64,000 nt of DNA from contig NZ_CP095554.1 of the NCBI RefSeq assembly GCF_023078375.1, positions 1,550,001 through 1,614,000 of the forward strand, given 5' to 3'. Position 1 is the stretch's first letter, and each line of letters opens with the position of its first letter. The stretch is from Roseomonas gilardii subsp. gilardii. GTDB taxonomy: Bacteria; Pseudomonadota; Alphaproteobacteria; Acetobacterales; Acetobacteraceae. The position numbers and the translations under genes were made by a program. The notes beneath the pieces were generated by a model. It saw only the letters and a program-made list of their open reading frames with translations, ran no database searches and was not told where the DNA came from. This document shows positions 40,074-49,032 of the stretch, in pieces.

Positions 40074-41462
40074 TCAACCGGGCGATGCGCGCGACCCGTG
40101 CGGCATCATCCGGCGTGTGGCGATGATGTCGCCGTGGCAGGCGCAATGCCTCGGCCGGCCCAGCTCCGGCCCATGAGGGGGCCGTAGCGCTTCCGGCGCG
40201 GTCCGGGAGGCGGACGAAGGGGGTCCGGCCGGAGCCCCCGGCAGGAAGGGGCGCGGGTCGATATCCCTTTCGTCGAAGATGTCGAGCAGGGCGTCCACCG
40301 TGATGCGCGGGGCGGCGCCCGGTTCCGTCAGAGCCTCGATCAGCAATGCCGCCACGCGGTCGAAGCTGACCTCCTCCGGGTCCAGCCGCAGGATGGTGCG
40401 CGCCATGGCCAGCCCGGCCCGGTCGCGCGCCCGGTGCAGGCACAGGCGGAAGACGCTCTCGAAACGCGCCAGCGCCTCGGCCGAGGCATGCCGCAGCGGC
40501 GCCAGCGCGGCCGCGACCGCCGCCGGCGTCCAGCTCCGCGTGTCGCGGTCCGGCGGGATGACGCCTTCCGCCACCAGCCCTTCCTGGAACAGCTCCACCA
40601 GGATGTCCCAGACCGCGCCGGTCAGCGGCGCCGCCAGCATATGCGCGTTGCGGCCGAGGTTCAGCGGGTCGCGCCAGGTGCCGTCCTCCATCAGGCGCAG
40701 CCCGCGCAGGTCGCGGAGGCGGACCGTGTTGTCCACCACCCGTACCTGCTCGACATCCGAAATCTCGCCGAGCCGGCTGACCAGGTTCAGCTCGTAGAGA
40801 TTGCCCGAGGTCTGGGCGAGCAGCCGCGTCACCACCGAGGGGAAGTGCAGCACCGCGACGGTCGAGATCAGGTCGGCGAAAGCTTCGTGGAAGGCCAGGA
40901 AGGCGCCGCTCACCGCGCCGGAAGCCGGCACGCCCATGGTGGAGAAAAGGATGGCGTGGCCGACCTCATGCGCCACGACATCGAAGCTGAGGCAGAGCGG
41001 CAGCGCCTGCCCGAAGCGGGTCCAGCGCAGCCCCGTTTCCAGGAAGCCGAAGCCGGACTGCGCATTGGCCCAGTACACGACCGGCTGCAGCTCCAGCCGC
41101 GGCAGCACGTCCGCATGCCACCACCGGACGGGCCGCCCCAGATAATCCTCCCAGATCTCCAGCACGAGCCGGGTCGTGCCGTAGAGATGCGCCGACAGGA
41201 ATTCCGGCGCGCCGGAGGGGATGCGGTCGAAATTCCCGGCCGCATCCGGCAGGGCGGGCGGCAGCAGCGCGCCCTGGTAGGGCGGCAGCCAGGCCGGCGG
41301 GTCATAGGGCTCCCGCTTGTCCACCGCATGCGCGACATACATCCGGTCGTCCGACGGCCCCGGGCCGATGCTGCCGGGGGCAGCCGCCAGTTCCACCAGC
41401 TCGGGCTCGTCATAGCCCTGCGCCCATTGCGGGAAGAGCCGGAACAGCGTGCCCCCGGCCAT
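40074..41462 (-). CDS. Gluzincin-type zinc metalloprotease-like protein (HEVGH)
   Basis: 462 residues. VVAHEVGHAIL gives His165-Glu166-His169, and AFHEAFADLIS supplies Glu193 and Asp197 in the thermolysin (M4-like) ExxxD arrangement, 24 residues after the second His. A zinc endopeptidase of the gluzincin clan is therefore predicted. There is no signal peptide, so it is probably cytoplasmic. The C-terminal ~60 residues are Pro/Arg-rich with a His/Cys patch (RPRHCACHGD). It starts 3 bases after tfuA and precedes the repeat protein. In RiPP loci such an enzyme could remove a leader peptide. Family name below clan level is not recognised. Confidence 0.8.
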   Translation of the reverse strand: MAGGTLFRLFPQWAQGYDEPELVELAAAPGSIGPGPSDDRMYVAHAVDKREPYDPPAWLPPYQGALLPPALPDAAGNFDRIPSGAPEFLSAHLYGTTRLVLEIWEDYLGRPVRWWHADVLPRLELQPVVYWANAQSGFGFLETGLRWTRFGQALPLCLSFDVVAHEVGHAILFSTMGVPASGAVSGAFLAFHEAFADLISTVAVLHFPSVVTRLLAQTSGNLYELNLVSRLGEISDVEQVRVVDNTVRLRDLRGLRLMEDGTWRDPLNLGRNAHMLAAPLTGAVWDILVELFQEGLVAEGVIPPDRDTRSWTPAAVAAALAPLRHASAEALARFESVFRLCLHRARDRAGLAMARTILRLDPEEVSFDRVAALLIEALTEPGAAPRITVDALLDIFDERDIDPRPFLPGAPAGPPSSASRTAPEALRPPHGPELGRPRHCACHGDIIATRRMMPHGSRASPG

Positions 41463-41465
41463 GCC

Positions 41466-42799
41466 TCAGCCCCCGCCCTGGGGTGGGGAGGCCTCCACCC
41501 CGTCGCGCCGCATGGTCAGGGCCATGCGGTATTCCCGCCAGATGGCGGCCCGGAAGCGGTCCGCATCGGGGAAGCCATGGGCCCGCGCCTCGGCCTCCTC
41601 CCCGCCGGGCGGCGGGGGCGGCCGCTCCGCCCGTGTCTCGAACCACCAGCGCAGCGCCGCGTCGAGCACCGCCTCGCCGGCCATGTCCCGGTCTTCCTCC
41701 TCCCGCCCCGCCAGCCTGGCCCGCAACGCGGCGTAGCGGCCGGACAGGCGCAGCGCATCCAGCATCGCGCCCAGGGTGGCCGGGGCCGGCGGGCGCCGCA
41801 GCCCCTCCCGGATCGCGGCCTCCCGGGCGAGGAGCCGGTGCAGCCCGGCCTCGTCGAGGTCATGGGCCGCCAGCCAGGCTTCCAGCGCCGAGCGCCGCCA
41901 CAGGCCATGGCGCCGGCGGAAATCCTCCAGCAGCGCGGCATCGGGCACCCCATGGCCAGGCGGGCCCGGATGACCCTCCGCCATCAGGCGCAACTCCCGC
42001 CATGCGGCCGGATCGGACACCGCGAGTTCCTGCAACACGCCTTCCCTCTGCTCCTCCCCCTCCGGCTGCGCGGCAAGGAAGTTCTCCCAGGCAAGGCTAC
42101 GGATGAAGCGGAACCCCGGCGCCCTCCGATCGGGGGAGATCAGGCCGATTCGGGCCAACAATTCCTCGGCATCGCGCCGTTTCTGCGCGACCCGGTGGTG
42201 CCGCAGCCACTCCACGGCCTCACGCCCGAGCCCCGGCATGGCCGCGGCCTCCCGGACGAGGCGCGCATGGCTCCGCTCCGGGAAGGGCAGGCGCTTGAGT
42301 GCCCGGGCCAGGGCCTCGCACCCCTCCAGCCCGATCGCGCCGGCGCTCCAGGCGGCGGCCAGCGTGGCGCGCAGGTCCACCATGGCGTCGGAGGCGGCGA
42401 CCCAGCCGGCCTCGGCGGGTGCGTGCAGGATGGCGACCTCGTCGTCATCCTCGAAGGCTTCGCCGAAAGGGGGAAGCGCCCGGCGCGATAGGCGCGGTAG
42501 ACGGCGCCGACCCCCTCCATCCCGAAGGCGTCGCATTCGGCGGCGCGCAGGGCCCCCATGCTGGCGGCACCCAGCACCGGGATGCCTTCGGACAGAGCCC
42601 AGAGGATCTCCCGGTGCCAGACCGCCGGCGCCTCCCGGAACAGCCCGTCCACCAGCCCGATCGCGCGGGGGCGCAGGGAGCGTGCCGCGCGGTAGAGATC
42701 GCCCTGCCGCGCCGGGGGCAGGAGGATGGCCTCCGGCGCGATCGCCCGCGCATCCTCCCGCGGCAGGCTGGGGCCGAGAAAGACGACCGGCGCCCTCAT
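41466..42799 (-). CDS. tfuA: TfuA-like protein, apparent -1 frameshift
   Basis: Starting at the ATG at 42799 (overlapping the ycaO stop), the product carries the TfuA core: RAIGLVDGLFREAPAVWHRE, LGAASMGALRAAECDAFGM and GVGAVYRAYRAG. At a G5 run on the plus strand (42469-42473) the frame breaks; the continuation FEDDDEVAILHAPAEAGW and AMVDLRATLAAA, also TfuA-like, lies in the -1 frame to 41466. One extra C in the coding run would join them into about 444 residues. TfuA proteins partner YcaO enzymes in thioamide formation, probably delivering sulfur. Homopolymer sequencing error is the likeliest cause; recent inactivation or -1 slippage on the CCC codon are alternatives. Confidence 0.85.
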
Positions 42800-44055
42800 G
42801 TCCGGCCCACCGCCCTGGCCCGGGCGCCGGGGGCATAGCCGCCGCCGGCCGGGCCCGGCGTGCCCTCCAGCCCCGCCACCACGGCCCGCACCACCGGGAT
42901 GCCGATCTCCTCCCGCGTCAGGTCCACCCAGGCCACGGGCCCGAGCCCGGCCGCCCCGATCCGGGACAGCAGCAGGGCGAGGTCGGCACCGATCCCGGGA
43001 GCCGCGCAGCCCTGGACCTCCCCGAAGCGCCGCCGGGGCATCGCCGCCTCGGCCATGGCGCGCCGCGCGGCGGCGCGGCGGGCGGCCCGGGCGGGGGCGG
43101 CATAGGATTCCGGCGCGAAATCGTCCCGCGCGCCGGAGATGCGGGTGACGCGCGCCTGCGCCGCCTCGGCCAGGGCACGGGACAGGGCCACGCCCGGGTC
43201 GGGATGGCATCCCAGGCCAAGCTCCGCCTCCACCCCCGGCTCCTCCCGCCCCGGCAGGGCCAGGACGCGGAAGGCGGGGATGCCGAGGCCGGAGGTGATG
43301 TCCCAGATCGCCAGGGCGATGCCGGCGGCGGCGAAGCGGGCCAGGAAATCGGCGCAGAGCGGATCGGCGATGCTGGCGGGGTCGATCGCCGTCTCCGCCC
43401 GGGCCTCCGGCGGCCGGGCCAGCCAGAGGGCATGCGCGTCGCGCTCCACCAGCTCGGCCAGGGCATGCACCAGCGCCTCGGCGCGCGTGTTGCCGGAGGC
43501 AAGGCCGTTCGTGGTCGCCTGGAGGAAGCCGCCGGAGGGCGGCCCGTCCAGCGCATAGTCGGCGGTCACCAGATCCAGCGGCACCCAGAGCGGCATGCCA
43601 TCGGCGAGGTCGCGCCCCTCCACCCAGAGCATCGGCACCGCGCACGGCAGCAGGTCCGGCGCCGCGCCGGCGCTGCGCGGCAGCCGGGCCGGGTCCAGCA
43701 GCCTCAGCCCGCCCTCCCGCAGCCCGTCATGGCTGCCCCAGCGCAGCGGCGCCGCATGGGTCTCGGCATGCCAGGCCTCCGCCGCCTCCATCACCGCCGA
43801 GGCCTTGGCCGCCGCCAGGGTCGCGCCCTTGCCCTGGAAGACGGAGAGGGAGCGCGCATTGGGGCGGACCGCCGCCGCGACGGGAATGCCCGTCACGTCC
43901 AGCCCGGTCAGCACCGCCACCCGCGTCAGGCCGAAGCGCTCCGCATGGCGCAGCGCCCGCTCCAGGGTGTCCCCGGGATCGCAGACCCGGTGCGCGCCGA
44001 GGCGGAAGCGCTTGGCCCCGTCCTCGGGCGGCAGACCGGGAGGAAGACCGGTCAC
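42796..44055 (-). CDS. ycaO: YcaO-domain protein (ATP-dependent backbone-modifying enzyme)
   Basis: 419 residues. ATP-binding hallmarks of YcaO proteins are present: SVFQGKGATLAAAKASAVME (71-90, with E90 and E93), a Gln/Thr/Asn block QATTNGLASGNTRAEA (179-194) and ELVERD (201-206). YcaO enzymes activate a peptide amide oxygen with ATP; with TfuA, they are linked to thioamide installation, as for methanogen McrA and the thioviridamide and trifolitoxin loci. The C-terminus lacks the PxPxP end typical of azoline cyclodehydratases. The GTG at 44055 overlaps the stop of the cyclase gene (GTGA), and its stop overlaps the tfuA start (ATGA), so all three are translationally coupled. Confidence 0.93.
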   Translation of the reverse strand: MTGLPPGLPPEDGAKRFRLGAHRVCDPGDTLERALRHAERFGLTRVAVLTGLDVTGIPVAAAVRPNARSLSVFQGKGATLAAAKASAVMEAAEAWHAETHAAPLRWGSHDGLREGGLRLLDPARLPRSAGAAPDLLPCAVPMLWVEGRDLADGMPLWVPLDLVTADYALDGPPSGGFLQATTNGLASGNTRAEALVHALAELVERDAHALWLARPPEARAETAIDPASIADPLCADFLARFAAAGIALAIWDITSGLGIPAFRVLALPGREEPGVEAELGLGCHPDPGVALSRALAEAAQARVTRISGARDDFAPESYAAPARAARRAAARRAMAEAAMPRRRFGEVQGCAAPGIGADLALLLSRIGAAGLGPVAWVDLTREEIGIPVVRAVVAGLEGTPGPAGGGYAPGARARAVGRT

Positions 44056-47000
44056 GGCGCCAGGGAGACGGCGATCCGCCGGAGCCTCGCCAGCAGGCGC
44101 TCGACCTCGCCATCGCCGTCCCGTTCCGCGCGCTCCGCCGCCGCCGCGATCCGCCGCAGCATCTCCGCATCGCCGCGGCGGCCGAGCCGCAGGTCGAGAT
44201 GCGCGAGGCTCAGCCGCGCCCGCAGCGCCAGCATCGACGCGCCCTGCGCCTCGGCCAGCCGCAGCGCCTCGCGCAGCGAGGCCTCGGCGGCGGCCTCCGA
44301 GCCGGGGCCGCCGGCCTGCAGGCGCAACTGGCCCAGCACGCGCCACACCTCCGGCATCCAGATCTGCAGCCCGACGCGCTCGAACAGCTCGCGCGCCTCG
44401 TCGAGTTCCGCCACCGCGCGCCGCACCTGTCCCGCCGTGGTCTGCGCCTCGGCCAGCAGCGTGTGGAAGATGGGGAAGTCCTCGATGGTGCCGACCTCGC
44501 GCTGCACGGCCAGCCCCGCCTCGATCGAGCGCAGCCCCTCCGCCGCCTCCCCGCGCGCCGAGGCCGCCCAGCCGCCGAAGATCATCCCCTTGGCCCGGTA
44601 GTCGGGCAGGTCATGCGTCTCGGCGGCTTCCATCATGCGCCGCGCCGCCTCCGCCATCTCCGCCGGGTCGCGGCGGTAGGCCCGGTGCATGGCGTGGATG
44701 TCCAGCGCGTGCAGGATGCTGCCCAGATGGTTGATCTCCAGCGCCCAGGCCCGGGCCTGGGCCTCGGCGCGCAGCGCCGCGCCGGGGCGGCCTTCCAGCC
44801 ATTCCAGCAGCGCCGTCTCGCCCAGGGCGCAGACCTTGGCATCGTGGTTGCCGTAGAGCGTGGCGTGGTGGCGATAATCACCCGCCTCGTAGATGGCGAG
44901 CCCGGACTCGATGTCCTCCCGGCAGCCGCAGAGATCGCCCAGGCCGAAGCGCGTGCCCCAGCCGCAGTGATGCGCCTGCAGCAGGCTGCCCGGCTCGCCG
45001 CGCCGGCGGGCCCGTTCGGACAGGGCGCCGGAGCGCAGCCGCTTGATGTTGTAGTCCCGCGACACGCGCCACCAGCCCCAGGCGATGGGGAAATGCGCGC
45101 TCTCGTCGGCGGCCGTGTCGTTCAGCGCGGCATAGCTCTCGGCATAATGGTCCTGCGTCTCGGCGGCGCCCGGCCCGTGCAGGGCGATCAGCGCCGGGCC
45201 GAGCAGCGCCAGGAGTTCCAGCCGCTGCGCGCGCAGCGCCGGGGTGGGCGGCACCGTGTCGATCGCCCGCAGCGCCCGGCGCAGCAGGCGCGTCGCCTCG
45301 GCATAGGCGGAGCGCCCCAGGCTGCGCCGCGTCGCGGCGAGCCAGAGCGGCACGCTGTCCGCCACCCGCCCGGCTTCGGCGAGGTGATGCGCCAGGACCT
45401 CCGGCTCCGCGGCGACCCGGTCGGGGTCGAACTCCGGCAGCGCCTGGGCAAGCCGCGCATGCAGCAGGCGGCGCCGGTCGCGCACCAGGCTCTCATAGGC
45501 GGCGTCGCGCAGCAGCGCGTGGTGGAAGGTCCAGCCCTCGCGCCCGGACAGGCTGCGCCGCTGGAGCACCCCGGCCATTTCCAGATGCGCCAGGGCGGCG
45601 TCCAGCTCCTCGCCCGGCAGTTCCGTGGCCGCCTGGAGCAGGTCGCGCGGCACGGAGCGCCCGGCCGCCGCCGCCGCCTGGGCCACCGCCTTGGCGGATT
45701 GCGCCCGGTCGAGCCGCGCCACGAGGCATTCCCGCAGGCTGGGCGGCACCTCCGCCTCGGCCTCCACCGTGCCGTCCAGGATGGCGCGCGCCAGCTCCTG
45801 CGCATAGAGCGGCACGCCCTCCGTGCGCGACGCGACCAGCCGGCTGATCCGCCGCGTCAGATGCGGGGCATCCGGGGAGGAGCCGGCCACGGCCTCCACC
45901 AGTTGCACCATGTCGGGCTCGCTCAGCGGCCGCAGCTCCAGGAGCTCGACATCGCTCCAGGCCGGGGTGGCGGGAGGGGCGAAGGCCTCGCGCGAGGTGA
46001 GGAGGAGCAGGCAGCGGCCCGGCAGGCGCGACAGGGCGCGCTCCAGCAGCTCCATCGAGCTGGGATCGAGCCAGTGCAGGTCCTCCACCATCAGGCAGAG
46101 CGGCTGCCGCGCCGAGAGCCGGGTGAGCTGGTCGAGCAGCGCCGTGAGGGTCAGGCTGCGGAGCCGGCGCGGCGCCAGGGCGGCCAGGGCCGCCGGCCGC
46201 GCCCCCGCCCCGTCGCCGCCGACAAGCAGCAGCTCCGCCAGGGCGGCCGCGCGCTCGCCGGTCTCCGGCGCCTCCTCGCCCAGCCAGTGCCGCAGCTTGA
46301 CCAGGGCATCCGGCCATTCCTCGTCCGGAGCCAGGCGGGCCAGGGCGCGCAGCGGCGTCACCAGGGGATGGAACGGCGTGTCGGTGTGGAAGGGCGAGGC
46401 CATGAAGGTCAGCGCGGCCGAGCCGATCCGGTCCCGCCGCGTCGCCAGGAAGCGGCGCAGCAGGCTCGACTTGCCGATCCCGGCCTCACCCCGCAGCAGC
46501 ACGGTCCGGCTGGCGCCGGCCAGCACGCTGTCCCAGGCCTGTTGCAGCCGGGCGAGATCGGCCAGCCGGTTGACGAAGGCGTCGGGGCGGGCGAGGCGCC
46601 GGCGCTGGCCGCTGCGCTGGGCCTCCCGGCGCACCAGGAAGGCGGGGCAGGGCTCGCTGAAGCCCTTCAGCACCTGCGGGCCGAGATCGCGCATCTCGAA
46701 GATCGGCGTCAGCCGCGCCCGCGTCTCGCCGGACACGATGACCCCGCCGGGCGGTGCCAGGGCCTGGAGCCGCGCCGCGAGATTGGGCGTGGAGCCGATG
46801 GCCATGCTGTCGCCCGGCGCGTCGCCATGGCCCAGCAGGTCGCCGATCAACACCTGCCCCGTGGCGATCCCGGCCCGGGCGCGCAGCGGCTCCTGCCCCG
46901 GCGGCAGGTTCGGCAGCGGCACGCGCAGCCGCCGCACCGCCTCCACGGCCTCCAGCGCGGCGCGCACGGCGCGTTCCGGATCGTCCTCATGCGCGGCGGG

Positions 47001-47380
47001 GAAGCCGAAATAGGCGAGCACGCCATCGCCCAGGAACTGCGCGATGCGCCCGTCATAGCGCGCGACCGGGCCGGCACAGGCCTCGCGGTAGCGCTGCATG
47101 ACCCGCATCAGGTCCTCAGGCTCCAGCAGCTCCGCGAGGCGGGAGGAACCGACCAGGTCGAGGAACAGCACCGACAGCGGGCGGCGCTCGGCGCCCTGCG
47201 GGCGCCCCGGGTCCGCAGCGCCCGGCGGATCTGCTTGCGCGCGCCGATCGGCAAGCCGAGCTCGCGCAGGTCCGCCTCGCTGAGCTCCGGCAGATCGGAA
47301 AGGCTGATCCCGTGCGCCGCGAAATCCGGCGCGTACTGGGCGAGGCCGACCGACTGCAGCCACCGGAGCACGTCATCCAT
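44052..47380 (-). CDS. SAM-adenylate/guanylate cyclase-ATPase-TPR regulator, apparent frameshift near its 5' end
   Basis: The first ~60 residues (from ATG 47380, MDDVLRWLQSVGLAQYAPDF) form a SAM domain in one frame. The class III cyclase domain, with metal Asp residues in VLFLDLVGSS and FLGDGVLAYFG, is in another, followed by an AAA/NACHT-like ATPase (Walker A GEAGIGKSS, Walker B LCLMVEDLHWLD) and a long TPR-type helical tail. SAM-cyclase-AAA-TPR is a known architecture, so the frames should be joined; a missing base in the C4 run at 47205-47208 explains it. Joined length is about 1109 residues. It likely senses a signal and makes cAMP or acts as an ATP-dependent switch. First gene of the YcaO operon; its stop overlaps the ycaO start. 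Confidence 0.85.
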
Positions 47381-47636
47381 ACCGCAATCTGTCCATGGTC
47401 CTGCGGCAGCGTAAAGGATTCAGCGGCTTGGTGAAGGCGTGTTCGGCGGCACGCAGGGCCGGGCGGGTTGCCCAGGTGGTTGCCCAGCCGGGCGCAAGGC
47501 CGATTACCCGGGAAAAAGCGGCGGTCGACGGAGCGGTGTGACCTGCCGCACAGCCCGCCGGAACGCCGTCCGGCAGGATGTCCCCAACGAATCATCCATA
47601 TGCCGGGCCGACCCAGCCCGGCCGAGAGGATAGACC

Positions 47637-48986
47637 ATGCTGGAAGGCCAAGCGTCATCCATTCGGACGGTCCCGGATCGTACGGCCACGGATGCCCATG
47701 CCACCGTCAGCCTGTCCCCCCTGCTGCCGGCATCGCCCCAGGGCGAGGACCCGGTGTCCACCGTCATCGGCCTGATCTACGAGGCCGGCATGGCGCCGGA
47801 ACGCTGGCCCGAGGCGCTGGGCCGGCTGGCGGACCTGTTCGGCAGCGCCGCCGCGGCGCTGCATGTCGGCGAGGCGGGGGTGCCGGCCCGGATCACCATG
47901 GCCTATGGCCTCTCCGAGGAGGCGGTGCGCGGCTATGGCGGCTGCTACAACGCGCTCGATCCGGTGACGCCGGCGCTGCTGGCCGGCGCGGCCTGGAAGG
48001 CCCCGGCGACGCTGCGGCAGATCTCGCCGGCGCTGGAGCGCACGCGCTTCTTCACCGACTGGATGCGGCCGCACGGGATGGAGGATGGGCTGTGCCTCGG
48101 CCTCTGCCCGCCGGACCGGCCGCAGCAGGCCACGCTGCGCCTGCTGCGGCCACGGCGCGCCACGCGCTTCGGCCCGCCGGAGAGCGCCCTGCTGATGCGG
48201 CTGGCCCCCCATCTGCGCCGCGCCGCGGAGATGCACCACCGGCTGGCCTCGCCCCACGCACGCCCGGACGGGCCGCTGGTGGAGATCCTGAACCGGCTCG
48301 CCTGCGGGCTGATGCTGGCGGATTCGCGCGGCGCCCTGATCTGGGCGAACCGTGCCGCCAGCCGGATGCTGGAGGAAGCCGACGGCATCGGCACCGAGCG
48401 CCAGGGCAACCTGCGCGCGGGGTCGCCGGGCATGACGCGCCTCCTGCGCGACCTGGTGAACCGCGCGGCGCTCGGCCAGCATGCGGCGCTGCCCCTGCCG
48501 CGGGCCTCGGGAAAGGTTTCCCTCGCCCTCCAGGCCATGCCGATCACGGTGCGGGAGGTGGAGCGCCACCGCCAGGTCCTGCCGGCCTCGCCACGGGCCA
48601 GCGTGCTGCTGCTGCTGACCGATCCGGCGCGCGGCGCCATGCCCACGCCGGAAATCTGCCAGCAGCTCCGCGAGATCTACGGGCTGACCACGGCCGAGGC
48701 CGGCGTGGCGGCCTGGGCGGCACAGGGCATCGGCCTGCCGGAGGTGGGGCAGATCCTGGGGATCACCGTCAACACGGTGCGGACCCATGTGCGCCGCGTC
48801 TTCCACAAGACCGGGGTGCGCAGCCAGGCGGAGCTGGCGCGGCAGGTGGAACGGCTCGCCCCGCTGCTGGCGGAGGAAGGCCCGGGGCGGGGTGCGGAAA
48901 GGCCCGCGGCCGGAAGCGGCCTGCCGCGCGCACGGGCGCCCTGGCCCGCCGTGGGGAGCCTGCGGGACAGCTCCCCGGGGACGTGA
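47637..48986 (+). CDS. LuxR-family transcriptional regulator
   Basis: 449 residues with a C-terminal LuxR/NarL helix-turn-helix (LTTAEAGVAAWAAQGIGL..EVGQILGITVNTVRTHVRRVFHKTG, residues ~340-395). The N-terminal ~300 residues include a PAS-like segment (GLMLADSRGALIWANRAASRML) and no receiver Asp pocket, so this is a stand-alone sensor-regulator rather than a response regulator. The ATG at 47637 follows GAGAGG. It is divergent from the cyclase-YcaO-TfuA operon, with a 256-base shared promoter region, and is the obvious candidate controller of it. The last ~50 residues are Gly/Pro/Arg-rich, and the stop codon lies inside a 14-bp tandem repeat. Confidence 0.9.
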   Translation: MLEGQASSIRTVPDRTATDAHATVSLSPLLPASPQGEDPVSTVIGLIYEAGMAPERWPEALGRLADLFGSAAAALHVGEAGVPARITMAYGLSEEAVRGYGGCYNALDPVTPALLAGAAWKAPATLRQISPALERTRFFTDWMRPHGMEDGLCLGLCPPDRPQQATLRLLRPRRATRFGPPESALLMRLAPHLRRAAEMHHRLASPHARPDGPLVEILNRLACGLMLADSRGALIWANRAASRMLEEADGIGTERQGNLRAGSPGMTRLLRDLVNRAALGQHAALPLPRASGKVSLALQAMPITVREVERHRQVLPASPRASVLLLLTDPARGAMPTPEICQQLREIYGLTTAEAGVAAWAAQGIGLPEVGQILGITVNTVRTHVRRVFHKTGVRSQAELARQVERLAPLLAEEGPGRGAERPAAGSGLPRARAPWPAVGSLRDSSPGT

Positions 48987-49018
48987 TGCCGGGGACGTGA
49001 TGCCGGGGACGTGATGCC
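48977..49018. repeat. 14-bp tandem repeat, three exact copies
   Basis: GGGGACGTGATGCC occurs at 48977-48990, 48991-49004 and 49005-49018, followed by a partial unit. The first copy holds the stop codon (TGA 48984-48986) of the LuxR-type gene. A copy-number change would alter only the region after the stop. Confidence 0.95.
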
Positions 49019-49032
49019 GGGGGCATGACGGC

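Noticed and set aside
42460-42485. Programmed -1 ribosomal frameshifting in tfuA
   Set aside because: No X-XXY-YYZ heptamer fits the reading frame, and two other genes in the window show the same single-base loss at G/C runs, so sequencing error is the simpler explanation.
42796-44055. YcaO as a thiazole/oxazole cyclodehydratase with a nearby classical precursor
   Set aside because: No PxPxP C-terminus, no adjacent E1-like partner or McbC-type dehydrogenase, and no Cys/Ser/Thr-rich short precursor gene seen; TfuA pairing points to thioamidation instead.
44199-47414. 1071-residue plus-strand open frame
   Set aside because: Antisense to the cyclase-ATPase-TPR regulator; its composition is His/Arg/Gln/Gly-rich shadow sequence with no domain signature.
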